Positions 1-6,790 of a stretch of 6,824 nt of DNA are shown piece by piece (position 1 is the stretch's first letter; each line of letters opens with the position of its first letter). The stretch comes from Candidatus Poseidoniaceae archaeon (GTDB lineage: Archaea; Thermoplasmatota; Poseidoniia; Poseidoniales; Poseidoniaceae). The position numbers were made by a program, and so were the translations under genes. Under the pieces are notes generated by a model. The model was not told the origin of the DNA. It searched no databases and worked only from the letters and a program-made list of their open reading frames with translations. Location of the stretch: positions 1-6,824 of the forward strand of contig JAQXFM010000090.1 of the NCBI GenBank assembly GCA_029250305.1, given 5' to 3'.

Positions 1-914
1 CTGACAAACTTCACTTGCATCTCAACGCAACAACACTGCCGTTGGCTGATGGAATTTGGAAGATCACGGTGGTGCTCTCTAATCGAGCCCTCATCGCCTC
101 AAATTCAATTTCATACACGCTTCAGTTAGATCGACAAGCGCCTCTTGTGGTCTTGACGAGTTCGATTCAAGAATCTCAACCTTCGCTTGCCACGGTCGAG
201 GAGGTATCAGTCGATGCGGTGGTGTATGAAGGCGAAGAGGTCTTTTTTACAGCCGAAGTTAGCGACGGATACGAAGGCGAGTCTGAAGTGCTCACATGGT
301 CGAAGATATCTCCCGACGGACAAGTCTCGACTTTTTCTGAAGCGTCCTTCATTACACCTGCGAGTGTGAAATTCCTTCCCGATGTTGCCGGTGAATGGAA
401 TGTAGTCCTGCTCGTCAGAGATTCAGCAGGTCATTTAGCGAGGACGACATCAACATTCACGGTTGCCAACGCTGCCCCAGTGGCTCAAGTGTTCCTTGAT
501 GGTTTACAAATCCAGCAAGATGATGTCCTTGTAGCACCCACCGGTGATTCGTGGGTTTTGAACGCAACTAAAACCACGGACACTGACAATGATTTGACAT
601 CCCTTCGATACAAATGGTATGTCGATGGAGCATTGATTCAGACTCAAGGAGCCGTCTTTGACTCTGCAAAGATCAACACATCTGGAAGCCATGAAATTGA
701 ACTTGTTGTCGTTGACGATGACGGTGCAGAAAGCAGGCTGGTGTTTTCCCTCGACATTCCCCAAGACCAAGTCTCTGGGTCTGAAGGAATGCTTGGAGGT
801 AATTACTTCACACTTGGCCTTGTCTTCATCATAGGACTCGCAGGATTCCTTTTGGCGCGAATGGGCTCCTCGGAACCTGAGACATCATTGCCTAAATGGC
901 AGCGGAAAAAGTGA
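1..914 (+). CDS. C-terminal part of a cell-surface PKD/Ig-like domain protein with a C-terminal membrane anchor (5' end outside the window)
   Basis: The reading frame is already open at base 3 and has no convincing start: the first start-like codon, TTG at 15, lies inside a beta-sandwich domain, so the gene almost certainly begins upstream. About 304 residues are visible. Counting from base 15, residues 1-48 look like the end of an Ig-like domain, with a GIWKITVVLSNR strand and a closing DRQAP linker. Residues 65-152 and 153-248 look like two PKD-type domains (EVSDG, then GEWNVVLLVRDSAG; later HEIELVVVDDDGAES). A linker rich in Gly and Ser leads to one hydrophobic helix (about residues 264-283, bases 804-863), then a polar tail ending in WQRKK. 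This is the usual arrangement for a protein held outside the cell by its C-terminus. No enzymatic motif and no cysteine is visible, so the function of the whole protein cannot be named. It ends 81 bases before the aminopeptidase gene. That gap is GC-rich and has no obvious TATA box, so read-through transcription into pepP is possible. Confidence 0.85.
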   Translation, partial: DKLHLHLNATTLPLADGIWKITVVLSNRALIASNSISYTLQLDRQAPLVVLTSSIQESQPSLATVEEVSVDAVVYEGEEVFFTAEVSDGYEGESEVLTWSKISPDGQVSTFSEASFITPASVKFLPDVAGEWNVVLLVRDSAGHLARTTSTFTVANAAPVAQVFLDGLQIQQDDVLVAPTGDSWVLNATKTTDTDNDLTSLRYKWYVDGALIQTQGAVFDSAKINTSGSHEIELVVVDDDGAESRLVFSLDIPQDQVSGSEGMLGGNYFTLGLVFIIGLAGFLLARMGSSEPETSLPKWQRKK

Positions 915-995
915 CCATTCACGCCGGGACAAATTCCCCCGCGAGGTGCGTGGACGAGGGCAACGGTTGAAGATGGTGGGCCGTCTCGGATAATC

Positions 996-2366
996 ATGTA
1001 CGATGCTGCGTTGAAGCTTGTTGGTTCAGAGCCCGAGCCGATTTCAGTTGATGAGTACGCACGCCGAGTGAACCGCCTGACCGCTCAACTTCGTCCCGGT
1101 GACCTTCTGGTAATCCCTTCCTCTCCAAGTGCAGTTCACTCGAACGATGTTCATTATCCATATCGAACTCAAAGCGACATGCTCTATTTGGTAGGATGGG
1201 ATGAACCCGAGGCAGTCCTTACTGTCCACCATTCAGACGATGGTTGGATTCGTACCATATTCGTCCAGCCAAAAGACACCCTCAAGGAAATTTGGGAAGG
1301 CCGTCGACCGGGCGTCGAAGGCGCTCTCGAGGGTTGGTCTGTAGATGCGGCTTACTCATGCGATGACCTTGAGGAAAAAATGACTGAGTTGCTCTCCTCG
1401 TCAAAAAGGGTGCTCATGCGCACAGGCATTCGCTCTGACTTGGACACGCTCGTCATGCAATCACTGGAACGACGTGATCGTGCACGCCAGCATTTTGGAA
1501 CTGGACCTACATCGATGGAAGATCCAAGTGCGAGGATTGCCGAACTGCGTTTGCGCAAATCCCCTGCAGAAATCGAACAAATGAGGTTCGCCTCAGATGT
1601 CAGTAGCATTGCTCACATAGCTGCCATGCGGAACACAAAGCCAGGACGGATGGAATACCAACTTCAAGCCACCATCGAAGGCTTCTTTTCCTACGCCGGG
1701 ACCTCGGGATGGGCCTATCCTTCGATTGTTGGATGCGGCGACAATGCCACGGTTCTCCACTACCACCAAAACAACGATGTGTGTGAAGACGGCGAAGTAA
1801 TTCTCATCGATGCTGGCGCTGAATACAGAGGCTATGCTGCTGATATAACTCGCTCATGGCCAATCAATGGTCGTTTCACTGAGGCGCAGAAAGAAATCTA
1901 TCAATTAGTCCTCGATGCCCAACTCGCAGCCATCGACAAATGCCGTCCAGGCTTGCCATACAATGCCCCTCACGACGAAGCACGCCGTGTGTTGGCCGAA
2001 GGGCTCATCAAACTCGGCGTCATTGAACAAACACTCGAAGAGGCATTGGAACTTGAGACAGGCGACTTGCGAAAGTGGTACATGCATAACACCGGTCATT
2101 GGATTGGGCTGGATGTTCACGATGTTGGCACATACAAACCAAATGGAGAACCGAGGTTGCTCGAAGAGGGCATGGTGCTAACTGTTGAGCCAGGTCTTTA
2201 TTTTGGTGCTTGGAGGCCTGATGTGGATTGCCCTGAGCGGTATGCAAATCTAGGTATACGAATCGAGGATGACGTCCTCGTCACTGCAAACGATCCTGAT
2301 GTCTTGACGGCAGCATGCCCAAAAACCGTCGAAGAAATTGAAAGCATCACTGGCAAACCTTTCTGA
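996..2366 (+). CDS. pepP: Xaa-Pro aminopeptidase (aminopeptidase P, peptidase family M24B)
   Basis: The enzyme removes the N-terminal residue from peptides whose second residue is proline, using two metal ions, normally Mn; it should be cytoplasmic because no signal peptide is seen. The 456 residues are close to E. coli PepP (about 440). The N-terminal AMP_N domain covers about residues 17-150 and contains HYPYRTQSDMLYLVGWDEPEA, whose core matches the PepP hallmark (YPYR.(N/Q)SD..Y..G..EPEA). The catalytic pita-bread domain covers about 185-450. All metal ligands are visible: D272 and D283 (IDAG...ADITRS), H368 (GHWIGLDVHD), E398 (TVEPG) and E424 (RIEDD). The substrate-side histidines H255 (VLHYH) and H375 are also present. 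ATG at 996 is the only plausible start: the frame is open back to the stop at 912-914 but has no ATG, GTG or TTG in between. A GGTGGG at 975-980 is too far away to be a good ribosome binding site. It is followed after 9 bases by mqnC, probably in one transcript. The family call is secure; strict preference for proline is assumed from the family. Confidence 0.95.
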   Translation: MYDAALKLVGSEPEPISVDEYARRVNRLTAQLRPGDLLVIPSSPSAVHSNDVHYPYRTQSDMLYLVGWDEPEAVLTVHHSDDGWIRTIFVQPKDTLKEIWEGRRPGVEGALEGWSVDAAYSCDDLEEKMTELLSSSKRVLMRTGIRSDLDTLVMQSLERRDRARQHFGTGPTSMEDPSARIAELRLRKSPAEIEQMRFASDVSSIAHIAAMRNTKPGRMEYQLQATIEGFFSYAGTSGWAYPSIVGCGDNATVLHYHQNNDVCEDGEVILIDAGAEYRGYAADITRSWPINGRFTEAQKEIYQLVLDAQLAAIDKCRPGLPYNAPHDEARRVLAEGLIKLGVIEQTLEEALELETGDLRKWYMHNTGHWIGLDVHDVGTYKPNGEPRLLEEGMVLTVEPGLYFGAWRPDVDCPERYANLGIRIEDDVLVTANDPDVLTAACPKTVEEIESITGKPF

Positions 2367-2375
2367 GGCGAGGGT
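2365..2375 (+). promoter_or_regulatory. Probable ribosome binding site of mqnC overlapping the pepP stop
   Basis: The purine-rich stretch GAGGCGAGGGT begins inside the pepP TGA and runs up to the mqnC ATG at 2376. GAGGCG differs by one base from the archaeal Shine-Dalgarno core GAGGTG and ends 5 bases before the ATG. The overlap supports translational coupling of the two genes and supports ATG 2376 as the start. There is no room for a separate promoter in the 9-base gap. Confidence 0.5.
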
Positions 2376-3560
2376 ATGAGTTGGGAATCGATTTTGCAAC
2401 AACAGTCCGGCTGGACGTCTGAAAGGGCCCACGAACTCCGTCTTTCTCCAGAAGAGGCATTGACATTGTACAATGACGCACCACTTCACCAATTGATGTC
2501 CGCTGCCCACAATCGACGCATCGCTATGCACGGACCATCGAAGGTCACTTATCTTGTGGATCGAAACATCAACTACACGAATGTCTGCACCATTAATTGT
2601 CAATTCTGTTCATTCTACCGGCCACCAGGTCATGACGAGACATACACGCAATCACTGGAGGAGATTTCCGGGCGAATCGCGGCACTGGAAGAGATTGGAG
2701 GCGTCCGCATTCTCATGCAAGGTGGTGTCAATCCTGAACTCCCTTTCGAATGGTATGAAACATTGCTATCTCACATTCGAACCAACCATCCAAGCATCGC
2801 AATTGATTGCTTCAGCCCGATTGAAATTGAAGGCATTGCTGAAGTGAGCGAACTCACGACGCTTGAAGTTCTCACTCGTCTCAAAGCTGCTGGAATGCAC
2901 GGTCTTCCTGGCGGTGGGGCCGAGATGCTTGTGGATGATGTGCGAAAGGACGTTTCTCCGAAAAAAGGACTCCCAGCGAATTGGCTACGTGTGATGGAAG
3001 AGGCACAAGGTCTGCGGCTTACCACAAGTGCAACAAATGTCATCGGGTTTGGTGAAACAAACGAACAGCGTATCGAACACATGCGCAGGCTTAGGTCCCT
3101 ACAAGATGCCTCTCTCGAAACTCATGGGATCGGTTTCACATCCTTCATTGCTTGGCCAGTGCAACTCGAGACAAACAGCTTCGGCCGTCGGAACCGAGGT
3201 AAAAACAAGGTGCTGCTCGGCGCCGGTTCCTCAGAATACCTTCGCCATGTTGCTGTTTCTCGCCTGTTCCTCGATTCAATTCCAAACATCCAATCCTCGT
3301 GGCCAACAATGGGGATCAAGACAGCGCAAATGGCCCTCTTTGGTGGAGCAAATGATGTTGGTTCCACCATGATGGAAGAAAATGTTGTTTCAGCATCAGG
3401 AACGACCAAATTTAGCGCCAGCGAAGTGGAACTTCAGCATGTCATACACAGAGCGGGCTTTGTACCTCAGCGTCGAGACAGTGATTATGTCTTCCTCGAA
3501 ACACCGATTATTGACGTGGAGCACGCTGATCTCCCAGCGCCGGTGCCGGCACAATTGTGA
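2376..3560 (+). CDS. mqnC: Cyclic dehypoxanthinyl futalosine synthase MqnC (radical SAM, menaquinone biosynthesis)
   Basis: MqnC turns dehypoxanthine futalosine into its cyclic form in the futalosine route to menaquinone, using a [4Fe-4S] cluster and S-adenosylmethionine in the cytoplasm. The 394 residues fit the family, which is usually about 350-390. The cluster motif is CTINCQFC with C71, C75 and C78, preceded by the family signature RNINYTNVC and followed by SFYR. RILMQGGVNPELPFEWYE (111-128), CFSPIEIEGIAE (145-156) and GLPGGGAEML (176-185) follow in the usual order, then TTSATNVIGFGET and HGIGFTSFIAWPVQ. The paralogues considered were CofH and MqnE. CofH normally has PGTAAE where this protein has PGGGAE, and MqnE does not normally carry the FSP.EI segment seen here, so MqnC is preferred. 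It follows pepP by 9 bases with a plausible ribosome binding site. No other mqn gene is in the window, which fits the scattered placement of this pathway in many genomes. Its stop is 6 bases from the stop of the opposing lipoprotein gene. Confidence 0.9.
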   Translation: MSWESILQQQSGWTSERAHELRLSPEEALTLYNDAPLHQLMSAAHNRRIAMHGPSKVTYLVDRNINYTNVCTINCQFCSFYRPPGHDETYTQSLEEISGRIAALEEIGGVRILMQGGVNPELPFEWYETLLSHIRTNHPSIAIDCFSPIEIEGIAEVSELTTLEVLTRLKAAGMHGLPGGGAEMLVDDVRKDVSPKKGLPANWLRVMEEAQGLRLTTSATNVIGFGETNEQRIEHMRRLRSLQDASLETHGIGFTSFIAWPVQLETNSFGRRNRGKNKVLLGAGSSEYLRHVAVSRLFLDSIPNIQSSWPTMGIKTAQMALFGGANDVGSTMMEENVVSASGTTKFSASEVELQHVIHRAGFVPQRRDSDYVFLETPIIDVEHADLPAPVPAQL

Positions 3561-3566
3561 ACACAA

Positions 3567-6500
3567 TCATGCCGTTGTGTTGTAGAACACAACCCAAATT
3601 TCAGCGTGAATGTTTCGTTGTCCGTTTCCAATCCCGTCAGATGGGACGTATTCTTGACCATTGAACAGACCTTGGTACGAAAGGTGATTGTTTCCGCCAG
3701 CGGAATCTGTCCATGAAGTGATGTCGTGGGTCCACTGCTTGACATCTTGTCCAGCGCACCAACCGGCGCGTCCGTATGGCCACGAGCCGAATTGGTTCGC
3801 AACGACTCCATTGGAAACTTCATTTTCGCAACCTTCATTCGAGTACACAATTGGGTGCCATTCGTATGTCGAGAATCCATTCATTTCATAGTGGTGTTCG
3901 TGGTCACAAAACTCTGCACAATTTGCATTGTCTTTTCCAAAACCATGCCCTGTGATGGTTGCTACAATTTCCACTTTAGAAGCCCAAGATGGTACAGTGA
4001 AATTGAGATGACGGTTGTATCTTGATTCATTGTTGTATGTTCCATCAAATTGCCCGCCTGTGAACGCAAAGACGGCTTCTTCAGCGTGCTCCCCAGATCC
4101 CCAATCGCTCAACAAGAGGGTGATCGTCAAATCACCTTTGTTTGCGCCTCGATACTTGAAGGTGCGATTGTCTTCATTTTCCAGCATGAAAAGGTAGGGT
4201 GAAATGTCAGTTAGCCACTTTCCTTCCCTGCCATACGTTGTAATCCAACGCATGAACTCAGTGCCACACGAAGAGTCATTATCTCGATCGCAGATTCGTA
4301 GGTTTGCTTCATAATCCCATTCATGGCAACCACCATACGTACCATCTGACTTTTGGAATCGGTTGGCACGATCGTCACAGGCATGTTCATGGTAGACTTC
4401 GAGGGTATCGAATTGAGTCATATTTACGGGGAACTCAGCACTTTGGGTGGATGTGAAACCACCGCCCCAGCCCCCTGAGTGGCGGTCAAAATCCCATAGT
4501 GATACTTCGTGCACTGCCGCGTCACTTCGACGGATTTCTACTGGGAATTCTGCGTTCCATTGGTGAGGCTCATGAATAAGGTGCATTGCATCGTTGGTTT
4601 GTGAAGTCCAAGCATACAATGAGCCAGTTTCTCTGGCTTGTTGGAATCGATCAATGCCCATGTAACGTGGATTGTTGAAACTTGAGACCATATCGCCGAT
4701 GCCGCCTGACAGCGTGCCGGCTCGTTGGTCGATGTAGTGAATTCGATCTGCCCATCGAGTCTCTTCATTGGGGTTGAGTGCGTTCTCTACTGCAGATTTC
4801 CTCTCGAGGACATCGTTGTGATATGTAGTGTCAAATGAACCATAGAACAAATGCACATTCTCCGGCAGCGCTCGGATAAAAGGCCCAGGGCTTTGGCCCC
4901 ATGTTCCTGCATTGGAATTTCCTGAGCTGTCAGTGTACTTGAAGACAAAGAAATAGATGTCGAACCCTGTCCATTCTTGTTGGAAGTAGAACGTTCCATC
5001 AAGCGTGGGCATTGAGAAATGCGGGACTGTTTGCATGGGACCATTGAGGCTGGAAGCACTCTTCCATGGCACGGGCGATTGAACGACGGCGCATCCTTCT
5101 GAATCGATGGTCCATTTCACAGGCGAATCTGGACAAAGGTCGTTATTGGCTGACACACCATCAGCATCAATGTCAGCGCAGCCCACCTCGTTGACCGCAA
5201 GTCCTACGGGCGTTCCCTCACACACATCCATGGCGTCGTTAACTCCATCTTGGTCACCATCGCGCTGTTCTGCAGCGCAGCCAAATTGGTCAATATCTGT
5301 GGCATTGGCAGGTGTTTGTGGGCAGCGGTCGAGCGCATCGCCTGTAGCGTTCACATCATTGACAGCATCGTTGTCATCATCTTCATCTTCGGAAGCATCA
5401 GCGCACCCATCATCATCGAAATCAGACTGTGCGTTGCGAATCCAGGAGGTGAACCCCTTTGGGCAAAGGTCGTCAGCATCGAGGGCCCCATCATTGTCAT
5501 CGTCATCGTCTTCATCCAAATCTAAACAGCCATCGCCGTCCCAGTCAGTGTAGAGCGTTGATCCCCAACCAACCCTTCCGTATGGGCAAGCATCGTCAAT
5601 GTCGAGGACATCATCGTTGTCATCATCCTCGTCACGATCTGTATCGTGGCAACCATCAGAGTCGAAATCAGCATCTGGCGTAGAAATCCATCCTAAAGAA
5701 TCGGGGCAACGGTCATGCAAGTCAAGCACGCCATCATTGTCATCGTCGTCGTCTTCGTCATTATCTCGACAACCGTCATCATCTTTGTCGCTGTTGGCAT
5801 TTGATTTCCAACCCTCTGCCTCACCAATTCCATTTGGGCATCGATCCTTTGAATCTTGGATGCTGTCTCCATCTGCATCCGAGCCGCCTCCCTCAAGAAT
5901 TACCAAGGTTCCGGTGGTATCAGAAAGTGGATCAAATTGTCCACATGTTGCCGAAGTCGTAATGGTCATCGTGCTTTCAATTTCTGTGAAATCGAGGAGA
6001 ACCTTCCAGGTTCCATCCGATTTCACCACAATACTACCTGAAGATCCATCAGAAATGGAGTACTCCATGGTGCACGTATCGATGTCATCATGAGTTAAGG
6101 TTCCCTCAAACCAAAGGAGGTTTGGTTCTTCCAAAACCTCACGAACGGGTGCTGTGAGCACAGGTGCCAATTCTTCTGGCGGCAGCACTTCGATTGTGTG
6201 GGTGATTGATGCTACTGTCGGTGCAATTGAACCTGCGTCTGTTGGTTCGATGGCAACATTGACTGTGTAGTTTCCAAGCATTGCTGGCAGAAATTCAAGA
6301 GCATATCCGGTGGTGGTTTTTGACCATCCGTAGGCGTTGACTTGCTTGAACTCCGGCGTAGTGATGGAAGGAGTGAGAACCCAGCCTTCGCCTTGGTAGG
6401 TAACTTGAACCACGATTGGTGTTCCATCGAGGCGAATGGTTTCTACCGGCGATTGCCAATCAAGCGTGGGTGTTTCGAGCGTGACAGGCTCTTCAATTTC

Positions 6501-6590
6501 ATTTTCCACCTCTGGCTCAACCGCACCTAGGCATCCTGCAAAACCAAGCAACGCGACGAGAAGGATGGCTGGAAGCACACCTTGTTTCAT
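3567..6590 (-). CDS. Surface lipoprotein with Ig-like domains, Ca-binding TSP3-type stalk and C-terminal PNGase F-like domain
   Basis: This 1007-residue secreted protein probably cleaves N-glycans from asparagine in glycoproteins at the cell surface. Residues 1-20 are a lipoprotein signal, a hydrophobic run ending GFAGC with C20 as the likely lipid-bearing residue. Acidic linker 24-36 leads to two Ig-like beta-sandwich domains, about 40-136 and 143-232; the second has C173 and C216, likely a disulfide. Residues 237-500 are Asp-rich TSP3-type calcium-binding repeats. Residues about 505-712 form a cysteine-free domain I cannot name. Residues about 715-1005 match PNGase F: CHEWDYEAN (D759, equivalent to catalytic D60), RWITTYGREG, CAEFC (E893, equivalent to E206) and GRAGWCAG (R941, equivalent to R248). 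The three PNGase F disulfides are matched by C738/C755, C891/C895 and C921/C945. A counterpart of E118 is not obvious; S828 falls near it. The ATG at 6590 directly begins the signal peptide, with AAGGA about 6 bases before it on the coding strand. The domain call is from remembered family motifs; activity is inferred. Confidence 0.87.
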   Translation of the reverse strand: MKQGVLPAILLVALLGFAGCLGAVEPEVENEIEEPVTLETPTLDWQSPVETIRLDGTPIVVQVTYQGEGWVLTPSITTPEFKQVNAYGWSKTTTGYALEFLPAMLGNYTVNVAIEPTDAGSIAPTVASITHTIEVLPPEELAPVLTAPVREVLEEPNLLWFEGTLTHDDIDTCTMEYSISDGSSGSIVVKSDGTWKVLLDFTEIESTMTITTSATCGQFDPLSDTTGTLVILEGGGSDADGDSIQDSKDRCPNGIGEAEGWKSNANSDKDDDGCRDNDEDDDDDNDGVLDLHDRCPDSLGWISTPDADFDSDGCHDTDRDEDDDNDDVLDIDDACPYGRVGWGSTLYTDWDGDGCLDLDEDDDDDNDGALDADDLCPKGFTSWIRNAQSDFDDDGCADASEDEDDDNDAVNDVNATGDALDRCPQTPANATDIDQFGCAAEQRDGDQDGVNDAMDVCEGTPVGLAVNEVGCADIDADGVSANNDLCPDSPVKWTIDSEGCAVVQSPVPWKSASSLNGPMQTVPHFSMPTLDGTFYFQQEWTGFDIYFFVFKYTDSSGNSNAGTWGQSPGPFIRALPENVHLFYGSFDTTYHNDVLERKSAVENALNPNEETRWADRIHYIDQRAGTLSGGIGDMVSSFNNPRYMGIDRFQQARETGSLYAWTSQTNDAMHLIHEPHQWNAEFPVEIRRSDAAVHEVSLWDFDRHSGGWGGGFTSTQSAEFPVNMTQFDTLEVYHEHACDDRANRFQKSDGTYGGCHEWDYEANLRICDRDNDSSCGTEFMRWITTYGREGKWLTDISPYLFMLENEDNRTFKYRGANKGDLTITLLLSDWGSGEHAEEAVFAFTGGQFDGTYNNESRYNRHLNFTVPSWASKVEIVATITGHGFGKDNANCAEFCDHEHHYEMNGFSTYEWHPIVYSNEGCENEVSNGVVANQFGSWPYGRAGWCAGQDVKQWTHDITSWTDSAGGNNHLSYQGLFNGQEYVPSDGIGNGQRNIHAEIWVVFYNTTA
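3570..4448 (-). other. PNGase F-like catalytic domain (residues about 715-1007)
   Basis: The region reads as the two eight-stranded jelly rolls of PNGase F. The first half carries FDTLEVYHEHAC (compare KTIKMFIKNEC), CHEWDYEANLRI (compare CDEWDRYANVYV) and MRWITTYGREGKWLTDIS (compare GRFITPYWVGTEKLPRGLEIDV). The second half carries VEIVATITGHGFG (compare YLRTTISGWGH), NCAEFCDHEHHYEMNG (compare GCAEWCFRTHTIAIN), YSNEGC (compare GALGC) and ANQFGSWPYGRAGWCAG (compare NNQSPGNWAPDRAGWCPG). The comparison uses the Elizabethkingia enzyme from memory, with mature numbering. The order and spacing of six cysteines and three active-site residues make homology very likely. Confidence 0.85.
3574..3593. terminator. 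Hairpin at the convergent 3' ends of mqnC and the lipoprotein gene
   Basis: Two perfect 8-base arms, GTTGTGTT (3574-3581) and AACACAAC (3586-3593), flank a 4-base loop. The structure begins 14 bases after the mqnC stop and lies within the last codons of the opposing gene, where it encodes the VVFYNTT end. Two nearby dyads of related sequence precede it: the 10-bp palindrome CACAATTGTG (3550-3559) and ATTGTG-AA-CACAAT (3554-3567). A short CCAAATTT follows on the plus strand, but there is no strong T-run on either strand, so the terminator role is inferred from its position and symmetry. It may instead be a bidirectional 3'-end or processing structure. Confidence 0.45.
5091..5882 (-). repeat. 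Array of TSP3-type calcium-binding protein repeats (residues about 237-500)
   Basis: Six to seven repeat units are visible. The first four are long, with CP motifs at residues 251, 295, 335, 376 and 423, giving spacings of 44, 40, 41 and 47. Each holds a middle cysteine within or beside a DGC motif (274, 314, 355, 396), a GW or SW aromatic pair, and an acidic run of the form DEDDDDDNDGVLD. The last units are shorter and closer to classical TSP3 (cysteines 438, 457, 471, 486, 500; DGDQDGVNDAMDVC). In known TSP3 proteins such DxDxDG loops bind calcium and stiffen the chain. At DNA level the array appears on the plus strand as degenerate runs of TCATC and TCGTC triplets; it is coding, not a microsatellite. 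Confidence 0.88.
6531..6590 (-). other. Lipoprotein signal peptide and lipobox of the PNGase F-like protein
   Basis: Residues 1-20 show a short N-terminus with one Lys, a hydrophobic core (VLPAILLVALLGF) and the lipobox-like FAGC, with C20 as the predicted first residue of the mature protein. Phe at the -3 position is less usual than Leu, but AGC is standard. The sequence right after it (LGAVEPEVENEIEEP) is acidic and flexible, as expected for a tether near the membrane. This places all later domains outside the cell. Confidence 0.8.
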
Positions 6591-6790
6591 GGCTGTCCTT
6601 AATCGTGGCCGTCTTTCAATGTGTCGTGTTCAAAGTTGATTTGATTCAGTCCGACCGTCGTTTGTCGGTAGGACCGAAATCTTTGCTGGTTCGGTAGGAT
6701 GGGCCACTGTTAGAGGTTGAACGTACATAAGCGAACCACCCGTTTCCCGCTCGATTCTGATGATAATTTCCCAGTGTATTCGAATGAGGG
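6591..6790. other. Upstream region of the lipoprotein gene with a 9-bp direct repeat
   Basis: This non-coding stretch presumably holds the minus-strand promoter for the lipoprotein gene. I see no clear archaeal TATA box at a fitting distance on that strand. The nonamer TCGGTAGGA occurs twice, at 6665-6673 and 6691-6699, 26 bases apart start to start. A short inverted repeat, CCGAC (6651-6655) and GTCGG (6664-6668), overlaps the first copy. These could be binding sites for a regulator, but no function can be shown from sequence. Confidence 0.35.

Noticed and set aside
925..938. Weak hairpin (GGGA...TCCC) 11 bases after the first gene, as a possible terminator.
   Set aside because: The stem is only four clean base pairs and is not followed by a T-run.
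912..998. The surface-protein gene and pepP are in the same frame, separated by one TGA and 27 stop-free codons, which could suggest stop-codon read-through or a fusion.
   Set aside because: A stop-free run of 27 codons is common by chance, the PepP homology begins just after ATG 996, and the surface protein ends naturally with a membrane helix and basic tail.
2376..3560. Reading the radical SAM gene as CofH (coenzyme F420 synthesis) or MqnE.
   Set aside because: The PGGGAE motif together with the FSPIEI and RNINYTN segments fits MqnC; CofH typically has PGTAAE at this point.
5107..5700. Long Ser-rich plus-strand open frames (for example at 5107-5553 and 5599-6093) opposite the lipoprotein gene.
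   Set aside because: They are antisense readings of the Asp codons in the TSP3 repeats (GAT/GAC read as ATC/GTC and TCA/TCG). Their serine-rich low-complexity products have no recognisable domain.
3567..6590. Nine N-X-S/T sequons in the PNGase F-like protein, perhaps a self-substrate.
   Set aside because: Nine sequons in about 1000 residues is close to what composition alone would give, so there is no sign of enrichment.
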